The notes under the pieces are model-generated. The model ran no database searches and was not told where the DNA came from. It worked only from the letters and a program-made list of their open reading frames with translations. Below are positions 33,801 to 47,273 of a stretch of DNA of 64,000 nucleotides, one piece after another. This DNA is from Daphnia pulex (Eukaryota > Arthropoda > Branchiopoda > Diplostraca > Daphniidae), in contig NC_060023.1 in the NCBI RefSeq assembly GCF_021134715.1, forward strand, positions 7,440,001 through 7,504,000, written 5' to 3'. Both the position numbers and the translations under genes were made by a program. Numbering within the stretch: the first letter of the stretch is position 1; the number at the start of each line of letters is the position of its first letter.

Positions 33801-36800
33801 AGTCAAACGTGAGAGATTTCTTTTGACGCGTAAACAAAACGCAGTCGTGCGACAATTTAGCGAATCCTGTATCTCGACAACCTTCATTTCAAATTACGCC
33901 CCTCAACCGGATGACAGCTGAATGACAGCGGCCGGTTTGTTTTTGATTTCAACTTTTTCCTCCGTTGCCGAATTTTCCAAAATAAAATAAAATAAATAAA
34001 ATTCACTTTTTTTATATCCATTTATTTAAAAAATTATACTGGACTTTCTTATTTTTTGTATCTAAACTAATAAAATACTTGGAAAACAGCAAAGTCTAAT
34101 GTAAAGACCGTGTTCCAAAATTTTTATTATTTTTTACAGTTCTACTTGAATCACGTCAACGACAAACGGAGAGGGAATAAACTGGCTTGCAGCTTGCTGC
34201 TGGAAACGCACACACTATATCTTTGTCGTCGTTATCGCCGCTAAAAATCCCCCAAAAAATAAGTCGAGTAAAATCAAGCGTGTAATTAAAAAAGCCGCTG
34301 TGGCAGCATGTTTTTTTTTATATTTTTCTCTCTCTGTGTGCCCCTCACTCTCTCTCTCTCTCTGGATTTGTGTGTTGCAATAGATGTCGTTCAAAAAAAG
34401 CCAGTTTAGAAAAGAAAATGGGGAAAAAAAAACAAAATTCGAAGAAAAGGCCCAAATAAGGAGGACACATATGCTGACAGTGACGTTGACACGCACATCC
34501 CAGTTATTCCATGGCCAGGGTTTTTCTTAACTTCTTATCTCGTCTATATATCCCCCACTTGAGACACACCGCTTGTTGCTCAGATTATAACGCGGAAAAA
34601 AATAAATTTATTAAAAGAGAGAGACGAGAAAGAAAAGAAGAAAAAAAAGACAACTCGTCAGAGCATCACGAAAGTGTGTGATAAGAAAACACACAGGCTG
34701 CCATCTTGCGCTGGTCTCCGACTACCGATCTGATCCTGCAGCAGCCGCACGCAAGACGTTTTTCTCTTCTGTCTTATAATAATAATATATCTACTATTTT
34801 TTTAACTTGAAAATAAAATAAAAAATACATAGAGTGTGTGTGTATGCTGTAGGAGAGGGGTTGTGCAGTGATGCAACCCATCCACATATGTGGAGATTAT
34901 AATACAGCTAGGATGGCTCCGAAAAGCGCACACAGGACCGACTGTCCTTATAAAGTCACGGCGGGCGTGTGTTCGAGAGAGCGCGGGTCACGTGAAAGTT
35001 TCTTTTTCTTCTTCTTCTTCTTCTGCCACCCCAGACGTCCCGTGTAGACTTTGCACGGCTGCACAAATGGCGCGGGACACACACAAAAAACAAAACAAAA
35101 AACAAACAAAAAGAAAAAAAAAAAAAAACATGTTTTATTATATCCTTGCGGATCGTTCGTTTACATTGACATTGGGGCTGGTATAATCGCCTTGCCAACG
35201 TCAACAATCTCTGATGGACAACCATAGCATCGTGGAGCTGCTGAACTGCTTCTTCTTGGCTTGGCTTCTCATTACAACTTTGTTGAACTGAAATGTTCTT
35301 GATTTGATAGCCGAAATCTCCATATCCCAAGTCGAAATGAGACATCTAAATAACGTATTGGAGGATTCACTCGTCACGTGACTGTTTGTGCGCGCGATGG
35401 TCCGTCCCGTGCCGCCGCCCGTCTGTCGGCGTCTCGGGGTTATTGTCGAAGTATACGGCGGCGGCGGCGGTCGGCGGCGGTGGTGGCCTTGTAGGAAATA
35501 TTTTCCTGTCAAAGGATTGATCACTGACTGGAGGTGTCGTGTTCCAAACGAGGTTGATGAAGGGGGGGGGGGAACCAAAAAAGAAAAACGAAAAAACCAA
35601 CGCAACGATAGATATTACATATTAAATCCAGGACGCATTTGATTTTGGATTTCTTTTTTCTGACTCGGAGCGGTATGATCACTGCTCGATTTAAATAATC
35701 CGGCAAGACCCGAAAGTGCACCATATATAGACTTGTCGGAATCAGAGCTCCGCTGGCTGTGCTCTGTGTGTATGTTGGCCGGCGCATGTAGAGAGAGAGA
35801 GAGAACACACCATACTCTCTCTCTCTCAAAAATAAAGTTGGGGATGTATTTTATTGTGAGGCAGCAGCAGCAGTCATAAGTCCCTACATGGTCACTGATA
35901 TGAATAAATTACGCGAAAGGAATATTCAGCTCGTTCTCGTTTCTTTTTTTATTCTTTCGAAATGTATGTGTGTGTGTGTACGCGCTAGAATAGATGCAAC
36001 GGTCAGTTGAAGACGGGGCAAAGAAGAAGAAGAAAACTGGTAGCTCTCGCTCTCTCTCTCTGATAAGGTGAGATGGGTGGCGATCGAAAGAATGTTTCAA
36101 ACTCTTTTTCGTGTTTATGTATTATAATATACCAAAGAGTTTTCTGGTGGTGGTTTTGTTTTTTCTTTTCTTTTTGGGCGTTGCACATCTTCTTCTGGCC
36201 AGCAGACGTCAACGAGGTCTCTGGCAAGTCTCTGGATGGATGTAAAATGTTGGCAGTGAAATCACCTCTGATGGATCAACCGGTGACCAGTCAACCGCAG
36301 TCAACCTCTCTGACAAAGAATTAAAATAAGAAAAAGAAACATTCGAATGAAAATCCTTTCAGGTTTTTTCTCATTCAGACGTTAGCCTGGGAGAATAATC
36401 ATTTAATAAGCTCGTGGGCGCGCTAGATTTCCTACATCAAAAGTGTCACTAGCTTATTTTCTCTACAGTATCCAACTATGCGTCATGCTTTTCTTTTTAT
36501 TATTATTATTATTTTGGTTGGGAGAAGGGAGGAGAGAAAAAAAAAAACAAATTCCCAATCGAAATCAAGCGAAGAAAAACCGACGTGGCATGGCATAGAC
36601 ATTCCTGGCCGGCAGCCAGGAAAAGGCCATAAAATAGGTGACATATGATGTGTCAGTCATCATGATGTTATCGGCGTCTAGACGGATCGATTCACCAAGT
36701 TGGAATCAACACTAAAAATTGTCTGAATGTGAATGAGTTTGAATAACTAATTCAAAAACACACAACAACAACACAGACACAGACAGACAACAACAACAAA

Positions 36801-38128
36801 ATACATACAACAACAATAATAAAACCAGAAAAACAAACAAAACACAAAATATATAAAACCGGTCGTGTGTGTGTGTGTATTTTTATATGAATCTGATGTA
36901 TCTGACTTTCATTTATTTTCGTATTAACACAAATTCATCTCTCTCCACGAATATCGGGAGGAAAAAAAATCTGATCATGAATCGACATCAACTTTAAATA
37001 CATCATTTCGAAAAATATTATATCCTCTGAATAAAAGAAGAGCACTCACACACACAAAAACTATCTCGGCATGATTCGAATTTCTTTCCATTGTTGTCAA
37101 AACATTATATCTGCCTGGAAATGGTTTTTTTTTTTCGAAGAAGAAGAAGAAGAATTTCGGTGAAAAAAAAAATATTTCTGGGGAAGGAAGAAGAAGAAGA
37201 AAAAGGAAGAAAATTATGCGGGTGAATTTGAACCGGAGGGATGTAAAGCAAGAGTCTCTGGGAGAAGAAGAAGAAGAAATATATATAAAGACATCATGCA
37301 GTTCTTCGCCTTCTTAATGTTATGGCTCGAGAGCAGCAGAGACAACCGGAGGAATAGTCTCTTCTTCTTCTTCTTCTCAAAATAGAAAAAAAAGGAGTCC
37401 AAAAAAGACAATATACATGTGGAAAGAAGAAGAGGGGGAGAGAGAGAGACAGACAAATCCCAAAAGGTGAAGGATACAGACGAGCGGTAACAGCTAGAGC
37501 TGATGCTCTTTTTCGTTCCTCAACAAGGTCGAATTGGTTGCCGAAACGCCCCCTCCTCCTTCTCCACCCACCCACCCTCTTTACCCGCAGCTATACATCC
37601 CATCCACTCTATAGTGTGCTGGTAAGAAGAAAAAGGAAAAAAAAAACCTCCGAGTCTCTCGTCTCTCTCGTGAAGTTTAAAAGTCGAAAGCAGGAGGATG
37701 GTTTCTCTTCAGTCTGGTGGCACACGTCTTGCGAGCAACGTGATCGTTACTTTTGCTCTTCTCTCTCTCGTTCGTTCGTTCGGTCGCCCCGTTTCGTGTG
37801 TACGTGTGAGAGTGCCGCCGCGTGTGTTGTTGTTCTCTCTAACGTTCTTCCTCGCACTTGGAAAATTAGGTGTACAATGGACTCTATCCGTCGGAGAGTC
37901 ACCTTTGTCTCACGCCACATCCATCACTAAGTTTTTCGAGATAATCAAATCACAGCAGAGAAATTGTTGACATTTTTCGGCTCGAAAGAAAATACCAAAA
38001 AAGAGTCGAGTGTCGTTGACCAGAAAATAGAAAAATAAAATTCCTCTAGAAGAAGAAGAAGAAGAAGAAGAAGAATCAGGTTATTCCCTCCCACGAAAAT
38101 TGTCTCCGGCTGATTGATGACCGTGAGG
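33801..38128. other. non-coding region, promoters and microsatellites
   Basis: Contains the divergent upstream regions of the glucuronidase (minus) and the EMI-collagen gene (plus). It is rich in CT, GA, TTC and AAG runs (for example 34344-34364, 35026-35032, 35797-35827, 37138-37150, 38053-38074). Several open frames over these runs are low-complexity artefacts. An untranslated first exon for the collagen gene could lie here but I cannot place it. Confidence 0.45.
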
Positions 38129-41100
38129 ATGACGCCGGCCTGCTGGGTGGTGGTGCTGGTGATCTGGACGTGCCTGCTCGTCTCTACCTGCAGCGGGTGA
38201 GTCATTGGCCGTCGCTTTCGATTCCAAAAGGCGTCACATATACAAATCCCTATATACTATACACACACACAACGATCAAGCAGAGTTATTTTTTTATTTT
38301 TATTATTATTCTCTCTCTATCTGGCTGATGGGGGGACTCCTATAGCTTGGCACTATATAACCAAAAGGAAAAAAAAAAGAGTGTAGACACGACAGACCTT
38401 GTAGTATTTTAATTTCCCTTTTTTTTTTTCTTATTTTGTTTTGTCTTGGTGAAGTGGAGACAGCTGTTGTGTGTGGATTGCCAGTCGTTCCCAGTTGATC
38501 CCTAGCCATCCACATATGGTTCTGTGGCGACGGGAGAGAGAGAGAGGCAAAGAAATCTTATCTCTTCACTTGCAACAGAATCGCGTGATTGACCACTTGG
38601 CTCTCTAGTTTGACAAAGGCCGCCTCTGTTTTTCAGACTTCTTCTCACATCAATTCTCTAACGCACAAAGTTTCGATTTGTCTTGAAATATTTGTGTGAC
38701 AGAGAATTTCGGCTGCTGCTGCTGCGCTGCCGATTAGAATCGCCATTTTCTCATTGGAGCGAGGGCGCACGGTCGTATACGGTCGGCGCTGGCCCTTTTC
38801 GTTTGGTGTCGCCAGCCCATCACAGGACCCAAAAAGTCGAATGTGTTCAAGAATGGCGAGTTGATTGATCGATCGATCAAAAGAGTGACGATACTTTTTT
38901 TTATCATCTTTTTTATTATTTTGGTACGAGCTTAACGATTTTCATCTTTCAACTTATTCTCCCCCACACCGAAAAAATAGAATAGAAAAGACGCTTTTCG
39001 ACGACTGGCTCGAAAAATGGCCATGTGTGTGTTGTGTTGTGCTGCTGGCTGGCTGGGCCGGAGAGTGTATGAGCTCAGGCCAGAGCCTATTGATGATAGG
39101 AACGTGAGGCCCCAAATGATCCGTCGGCTTAAAGTCAGTCCATAAATCATCTTGATTGGTTGGGCATGCACTCGGCAAGAGAGAGAGAGAGAGAGAGAGA
39201 CCAGCAGTCAAAATACCAGTTTGACCGCGCCACACATACACATATAATGGGCTAGATCCGTCGTTAGATGTGCTGCGCTGCTGGGATGTGCAGATGAGCG
39301 CCGGCCGTGTTTTGTTGCCCAGTCTCCTGCCATCTGCCAGGCACCCTTGACGTGTTAACGAGCTCACTATCGTCAAAATTAAAAAAAAGAAAAGAGAAGA
39401 ACGAAAAAAAATAAGAATAAAAGTCTGAAGGGGGAAAATGAAGTCCCACTATAATACACTAAAGGCACTTTTCGACGGAGATTTTTAGAATGTGTGAATA
39501 TATGGCGATGACGTCGCCCCCACTACACACTCACACACTCAAAGATTAAGCCGAGAAATAAACACATAAAGAGATAATATACAACCAAACTGTTTTGGGG
39601 TCTTTTGCGTTGTATAGAGAATCCTCTTTTCTCCGGTGATGGCGGCCATATAATAGAAGAGCTGCTGTCGTGAGATGGATCAGAATATGACCAATCAAGA
39701 ATATTGTTCCGTCCAATCAATGGCCTATATAACGGTTGTGTCGAGATTAGCTCGACAGCAGCTAGCACAAGGCGAATGTAATTGAATGGGGCGTTAATAG
39801 CTGAATCATCGCCTAATTCTTTTCAAATAAAAAAAAAATAAAAAAAAAAGCGTTGGGGGGGGGGGGGGTTCCGATGATGAAATCCAAGACGTGAAAAATT
39901 CACCATTTTGATCCAAACTTTCGGGCTTCGGCCACTTCCTCCCCCCCCCCCCTCTTTCTTGTATATCGTGACCCACACCATTGGATATCATTCCCATATT
40001 CTTTCCTTTTTTTATTATATGGGAGTCTTGTATTTTTTTTCTCTCTCTTTTCTTTACGGCTAAAAGATAAAAAGGAGGACAAAGGAGAAATGTTGTCAGA
40101 AAAATGGAGATTCTTCTTATTCTTTTTTAAATATATCTCTTTTTGAAGTAGAAGAAGAAGAAGCTAAGAAGAAGGAGAAAAGTATGTTGAGTGAGGTTGC
40201 GCAGATGATTTGCCATTCTGGTCTTTTGTTGCCCTACATGGATTTCGAGAGGATAATAAATTCAGTTGAGTTGTTTGGTCAGAAATAGAAATGAAAGGGA
40301 GAAAAAAAAACAAGAAGAAGAAATTAATAACTTAGACATTTTTTCTCTCTCTCTCTCTCTAGAATGGATTGAATAAATATGAACCCATTCGGTTGCTGAC
40401 CTTGTCTACATTTCTTTTCCGGGAGGGATGAAGAAGTTTGATGGAGAATGTCGATAAAAAGAAAAAACTAGCTATTGCACTTCTTTTTTTTTTTTTCAAA
40501 TGGAAATCATAAAAAGAAAAAAAACTATATCGAACGTCGTAAATCATTTGCCGCTCTTTTCACTCGCAGTATGGAGTCTAAACGGCTCGATGATTTGATT
40601 TCTTCGTGAATAATTGTTGCTAGCTCTTTCATATTTATTCTTATTTTTAATCCATTCCGAGATTCTTCGGGGTCATTCATCTTGGAAAATAATAATAATA
40701 AATCGAGTATTGTCGGCAATTTAAAGCTATAGAGAGAGACGATATTGAAAAGAGGCCAAAATAAAGAATTCGAAAGATGGGCGTGACTCTGATGAGAATC
40801 TTTCGGTCGTATTTTATCACGCTTGACAACAATCTACTCCCCCCCCCCCCCCTCTCTTACTTCTTTTTTTCTCCGGAGAGAGAAGAAATAACGATTCTTC
40901 TTGGGCATAAATGTGTTGTGGAAGGGAGCGAGACGAAACGATTTTCTCGAGGAGATCTCAGAGTGTCTGATACGAGCGTAACCCCGATTTGTCATTCCTC
41001 GTAGCTACACAACAGTAAATCAAAATTTACAAAAATATACTCCAACCAAACATTCTTTTTTTAAAAAGCAAATTTTCATCATTTCCAGGCGGAAGGAAAT

Positions 41101-44100
41101 GACTCGTTGATATTTTTTCAGAGCATTTTGTGTGTGTGTGTTTCCGCAATGGCTGAATCAACAGTCAGTTTGAGTTATGTATTTGAGCTTTGGTGTGTGT
41201 AGGGGTGACCTAAAAACAAAATATCTGAAAGAAATGAATTCATCATCCCACATTTTCGTAAAAGGGAAAACACGTTAAACGAAAAACAAAAAAAAAGAGT
41301 TTCGAAAATCCATATAGGAACAAACCGAACCGACATTGGCCCAGAAGCTCCAAGGTTTTTTTTTCTTTTTTTTTCTTTCAAAAGTAGGAAAACAAAAATG
41401 AACCGTGTCAGCAATTACGTTAGATGAACAAAGATAGAGGCTGTTTAGCGTTGAGTTTAGTAAAACGAATATCACCAAAAAGCCACAAGGAAACTTTCAC
41501 AATCATTTGAATATTATGTATACCTCTATCCCCAACGCAGGGACTTTTGTCCGCAGCCAGTGACAAGGACGGTGACGTGTAAAGTCAAAAATGGTACAGA
41601 GACTTACACGAAAATGGTGCCGCGCCTCTGCAAGCGAAACTGGCCTCCATCGCAAGCGCAAACGTCCGGCGCATCGTCATCCGCCGGCGCTCCGCAGCAC
41701 GTCAATTGCGGCATGGAGCCGAGGTGAGTTTTTCGGCCTTTTCAACTTTTGTTTCCCTTTTTAAAAAAAGAAAAATAAATAAATAAAAGAAAAAAAAAAT
41801 TGACAGAAATACATATAAATACAAATACAGTACCCACCAAACTATTAGGTACACCCCCCTATTTTCAATGCATTCTTATGGCACTACGTGTCCTAGAAAA
41901 AATGCAATAACTCTTGAACCGCTTGGGCTAGATTTTTTTCCTTTTGGCCCTGAGTAGATCTAATGATGATCTACATTTTTTCTACACATGAAGTTGTCGT
42001 AGGATTAACCCCCACGGCGCTACGGTATCGTTCAGTTTATTAGGTACACCCGTTTTCCCCCCATATGCGCCGTGTTAAATACGGCGTTTTCCAAAATTTA
42101 CAAAAAATACTAAAAATCAAGCTAAAATCTTTTTCTTTGTGCCAAAAGATGCAGAATTCTTCACTCTATACGAATATAAAGAATAATTTACAATCAAATC
42201 AACTCAGAGAACCCTTCCCTATACCTCAAAGTTTTCCACTTCAAAATTTGTACTTTTTTCAACAAACTTGCACTTTCGCCAGCAGAGGGCGCCCAATTTC
42301 GCCAAATTTTGAAGTGGAAAACTTTGAGGTATAGGGAAGGGTTCTCTGAGTTGGTTTGATTGTAAATTATTCTTTATATTCGCATAGAGTGAAGAATTCT
42401 GCATCTTTTGGCACAAAGAAAAAGATTTTAGCTTGATTTTTAGTATTTTTTGTAAATTTTGGAAAACGCCGTATTTAACACGGCGCATATGGGGGGAAAA
42501 CGGGTGTACCTAATAAACTGAACGATACCGTAGCGCCGTGGGGGTTAATCCTACGACAACTTCATGTGTAGAAAAAATGTAGATCATCATTAGATCTACT
42601 CAGGGCCAAAAGGAAAAAAATCTAGCCCAAGCGATTCAAGAGTTATTGCATTTTTCTAGGACACGTAGTGCCATAAGAATGCATTGAAAATAGGGGGGTG
42701 TACCTAATAGTTTGGTGGGTACTGTATAGTATAACGGCTGTGGCATTTGGTTGCAGGAGAAAATATATACATCGAAATGTTATTCGAAAGTTATTCGGGG
42801 GGAAAGAATCAATCATTCGTCTGTCTCTTCGTTCTTCACGTTTTTTTTTTTCAACAGAAATAAATTTTCGGGTTTTTCTTTGTTTGTTTGTTTGTTTTTT
42901 CCTCCCCCCGGATTTTTAGGTCATTTCTTAAAAAATATTGAATTTACATATAAGCAATCTTTCCAGACACATACACATCGTCTGTAATTGATTTCCATTT
43001 TTTTTCTTTCTTTCAAATATTTTTTGGGGTGATGTTATTGACGTTTGAACGCGTGTAAATATTAGGGTGAAGGAACGGCCCCGACTGGTGACAACTTACA
43101 AACAAATCACGGAAATGCAGTATCGTTGCTGTCCCGGCTTCTTTGGTGAAAACTGTGATATGGGTAAACTGAAATTTAGATTTTAATTTTCATGTACACA
43201 AACCCCAAGAAATTTGTTGAAAATATATATTTTTTTTTTTTGTTGGTTCGGTCAAATAAATAAACCAGAATGTTTCAACTGCACAACGCTAGAGCGGATG
43301 GAGCGGCGTTTGCGGACCGTGGAGGAAACCATTCGCGGCGGGAACGGCAACTACAGTCAAGCTGGACCGCACCAGCGGCCCTTCATTCGTCCAGGTCGCC
43401 CGGACATGAGCCACGTCACTGGCACGACAGGACCTAGAGGGTATGACAAATATTTAAAAAAATTAATAAAATAAAATAAAAATAAAAAAAAGCTCTTCAC
43501 ATTAATCACTCCCGAAGAAGTTATGAAGGCTTGAAGGGTCTAAAAAAATTTCTTTTTGGTTGGTTTGTTTTTTTATTGAAATTCCGTATAGGGTGGCGGC
43601 AATGGGAGGCACTCACATGCGCCGGCCAGCCATCGGAGTGACTCGTCGTCCTTTCAGGTGCGACAGATATAATTCCTTTTGATCTAAAGACACGTGTGAC
43701 GAATGGAGGCATAAATTGGAATTACATGTAATTTAAAGCGGGTATCACGATATAAGGAAAACGGATGCCACTCTCAATGGACCGGTCCAGCCAGGGACAA
43801 CTACCGATGCGTCATTGACTAGTTCCGCCGCTGGTGCCAGAACGCCGCAGCAAACCAGGTGCAATTGTCCAGCCGGACCTCCCGGTCAAGCTGGAGCGCA
43901 AGGTATTTAAACGAATTCAAGATAATCAATTCAAATATTCTCTCATCTTATTTTTTGTTTTAATTATAGGACCAGCTGGATTAACCGGAATTCCGGGATT
44001 ACCTGGAAGAAATGGAGTTGATGGACTTCCAGGTGTTGCCGGAACTCCAGGTATTAATTATTAACTGGGAATAACGTGAATGCAAATAATCTCATTGAAA

Positions 44101-46428
44101 TTTTATTATGTGAAGGTTTGGAAGGTTCACCTGGACAGAAAGGCTTGCCTGGAATAGACGGACTTCCCGGACTACCTGGAAACCCTGGTCCGCAAGGTCT
44201 CACCGGCCTTCCCGGTTTGCCCGGCTTGAAAGGTGAAATTGGCAGCCCTGGACTAACGGGAGAAAGTGGCACTCCGGGACTGGATGGACTTCCAGGAACG
44301 CCAGGTCTTCCAGGAGAGGCAGGCCTTCAAGGCATCGATGGTGTACCAGGTTCCCCTGGCCCAGTTGGCCCAGCAGGTCCAGCAGGTAGACAATAAAAAA
44401 ACCGCACACATTTCTGAATGTTCAAACATAAAACATTTGTGAAATTGCCACGACATTTTCAGGACCTCCAGGTCTTCCAGGTCCCCCTGGCTTACCGGGG
44501 CTTTCCTCCTTCTCTCGGACTGACTCGAATGACAATGAAGAAGCAACAAAAGTAGGACTACCTGGCCCACCTGGCCCTGCCGGTTCGCCAGGGCTTCCAG
44601 GTGCTCCTGGTGTCGCTGGTCCACCTGGCGAACGAGGTGAAAAAGGTACAAACTTAATTTATTCAGGCCGGACTGGTTATATCATTCACAGTTGGGAAGG
44701 GACAACTTTTCCACTAACTCTTAAACTCTTAAACTGAATAATTCATTGACACATGGAAATTTCTGGCTTCACACTATATAGTCTTCTGTTCGGCTCTTTT
44801 GGCTCTGTATCTTGACTAACAACTGACCAGAACACAAACCACTAATTCAATTGACACCAGGTGAACCAGGGGACAGCGGGACGGCGGGACCGCGTGGCCA
44901 GCGGGGAGAAAAGGGCTCCAAGGGCGAGCGAGGCTTCGACGGGGTCCGCGGACCACCAGGTTGCCCATTAATCCCAGCTATAATATACTACTAGCTTTTT
45001 TTTATTTTATTTCAACAGTTTTTTTAAATTATTATTTCACACTAAATTTTCTACGGGATTTTTTTTTATTCAATTACATTTTAACCAAGCTATATTCTGA
45101 TCTGGACTAATTAATTACTAATGTTATTGTATGAATTGTTGATTGCGTTGAATTAATTTAACATTTCGTGAATTTGTTTTAGGGGATTCTGGACTAACTG
45201 GACTTCCGGGACCCAAAGGCGATCGGGGAGATGGCGGTAAGTTCAAATTTCTTTCAGTTTTATGATAAAGTAAAAATATACCTTTTTCTATTGAATTGAA
45301 TAATTAGCCTTGGACGGCGTCGATCTCTCTGAGTCTATTCTTCAACTCCACCAGCTCGTCGATGAGCTGCGCAGTCAAATTAGCGAACTTCGCGACCGTG
45401 TCGTCATACTGGAACTTGGCGTTGGCGAGTCCACCGATACGGCCGAAGCCCATACCGGTACTCACCTAGCGCCACCTACGCAAACATCTCCGGCGCCACC
45501 AACAACAACTACAACCATCAAGCCACCGGTGAGTATTAGACAGCTACTCATACATATAACCAAAATATTTTATTTATTTCTTACCAACATTTTGGCATTG
45601 GCGCAACAGGTGGTCGTCAGTACCACGCCAACGCCGCCACCCGTGGAAGAGGAGGAAGAAGGAGATGATTACGACGAGGATGCCGCAGTGCTGGCAACGT
45701 CATCGACGACCGCTAGTCCGGTTTGTTTGCATAGAAATTTGTACAAGTTGAAGTAGGAAATTTGAATGAAATTTCTTTTTTGTATATTACCCGCAGGCTT
45801 CGGTTCTGACGTCACCACCTCCGCCGATCGTCAACCCTCCTCCATTGTCGACAGCTGACCAAGACTACGGCGAAGATGAGATCGACTCTGAAGAAGATTA
45901 CACGGAGACAGAGGATGAAGATGAAGATTTAGTTTTGGACAGCCGGCCAGCATCTGCAGCAGCTCCAGGTCGAGCTTCCACTACGGCGCCGGGTCGTAAT
46001 AACCGGCCCAATAGTCCAGCCATCAGCGGTGGGCGTGGCAATGTGGCCAACAATCTTCTAGCCGAAGATGATGACGAAGATATTGATTCAATTTTGAGCC
46101 CCAACGCCCGGGTGGAGCCCCCTGGTAAATGATGATCCATTAAAAAATGAAATGAAACGACCTAAATTAATGATTGTCTAACATTCACCTTTTTTAAAAA
46201 GGGCGAGGAGTGTCCACGGTGGATGCGGAAGACGAAGAAGAGGAGGAAGAAGAGGATCCGGAATACGACGATTACGACGATTCTCCAACCAGCCGATCCA
46301 AGCGACATAAAACAGCCTCGGCGACGTCTAATAAGGACTCGAAGACTAATAAGCACCACGCTGCTGCCAAGCACGACAAGAAATCTAAAAAGTCTGTCCG
46401 AACTAAACTCAAGCCGAAGCGGACTTGA
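38129..46428 (+). CDS. EMI-domain collagen, COL26A1/EMID1-like, 15 exons
   Basis: Secreted extracellular-matrix protein. Exons: 38129-38196, 41541-41723, 43066-43163, 43269-43440, 43592-43657, 43757-43902, 43970-44050, 44116-44385, 44463-44645, 44861-44959, 45183-45236, 45308-45528, 45610-45720, 45797-46124, 46202-46428. All phases fit, giving 768 residues. Residues 1-22 are a signal peptide ([18 protein letters not shown]). Residues 24-117 are an EMI domain ([20 protein letters not shown], then [16 protein letters not shown]). Residues about 232-473 are Gly-X-Y triplets, broken once by a 17-residue non-collagen insert in exon 9. Residues 480-515 form a coiled coil ([20 protein letters not shown]). 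A Pro/Thr-rich stretch, an Asp/Glu-rich stretch and a Lys-rich tail ([19 protein letters not shown]) follow. The tail could bind glycosaminoglycans. Introns 1 and 2 are long; intron 2 carries a palindromic transposon. Confidence 0.9.
41828..42724. mobile_element. 897-bp palindromic Tc1/mariner-like element
   Basis: Begins CAGTACCCACCAAACTATTA and ends with its inverse; flanked by TA on both sides (41826-41827 and 42725-42726). The two arms of about 420 bp are almost identical and face each other around a spacer of about 50 bp near 42250-42302. No transposase. Because the arms match, the same 89-codon open frame appears on both strands (42065 plus, 42219 minus); it is not a gene. It lies in intron 2 of the EMI-collagen gene. 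Confidence 0.9.
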
Positions 46429-46878
46429 ATTTCCCGCCGATATTAATCATTGCGATTTCGTTGCCATTTGCCAGAGTTAAGCCATTTTGCTTTCAATTTT
46501 TTTTTTATTCTCGTACGGTTGCCAAAACCTTTTTGTCTATCCTTTTTTGTTTGATTTGATTTTTTTTTCATCGGTTGCCGAGGCTAAAAATGACTGCCAT
46601 AATGCCATTAATAATTTAGTTTTCTCTTCGTGCATGCTCTGCAATTTCCCCCCGTTTTGTTAGAAGAAGAAGAAGGAAAAGAAAAACAAAAAAAGAAAAA
46701 ACCCAGGCTTGAAACTATATTATCTTTAACATAGAATTGGAACTTCTTGACTGCCGCCCAATTTTAATTTCCTTATCGCATTCGGTTCCGATTGGTTCTG
46801 TTCCCCAACAAGCTACGGTCCCCCCCTTTTTTTCTCCCCCTCAAACAAAAAAACGTTTTTCATTTAGGGTCACGGTGG

Positions 46879-46884
46879 AATAAA
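46879..46884 (+). terminator. candidate poly(A) signal of the EMI-collagen gene
   Basis: AATAAA about 450 bases after the stop codon; the intervening sequence is T-rich and non-coding. Other variants nearby are possible. Confidence 0.4.
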
Positions 46885-47273
46885 CGGAGCCATATACATA
46901 CATAACAATCCTTACGCAATGTTTCTCTGATGGCCGAAGGATTTATTTTATAGAAAAGAATTCATTGGTTTTTAAAATGCAATAACGTCATTAGAAACAC
47001 ACGAAATGTCACTATATGAAAGGGGTTTCTAGGATTTACGCGTTCCGTCAATTATATAGTAAATGGATAAGAGTTAAGTGGCCATAACAAAAAGGAGAAG
47101 GAAGAGTTCGGTAAAGAAAATCTGGTTGGGATAGTCTGTCTGGAGGGGGCGGGTCTTGAAAACGACAAGTACATTCTTTATCAAGCCATTCTTTATCAAC
47201 CTCTCTCAGTTTCAGTGTTTCTTTTAAGCTCGTTGAGATTGTGAGTGAGAGTCTAATAAAAAAAGGGACAACG

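Noticed and set aside
42065-42488. Identical 89-codon frames on opposite strands
   Set aside because: They are mirror images created by the palindromic transposon, not two genes.
45898-46374. Minus-strand frames over the collagen gene's last exons
   Set aside because: They are antisense to Asp/Glu-rich coding sequence, which gives Ser/Leu/Val-rich shadows.
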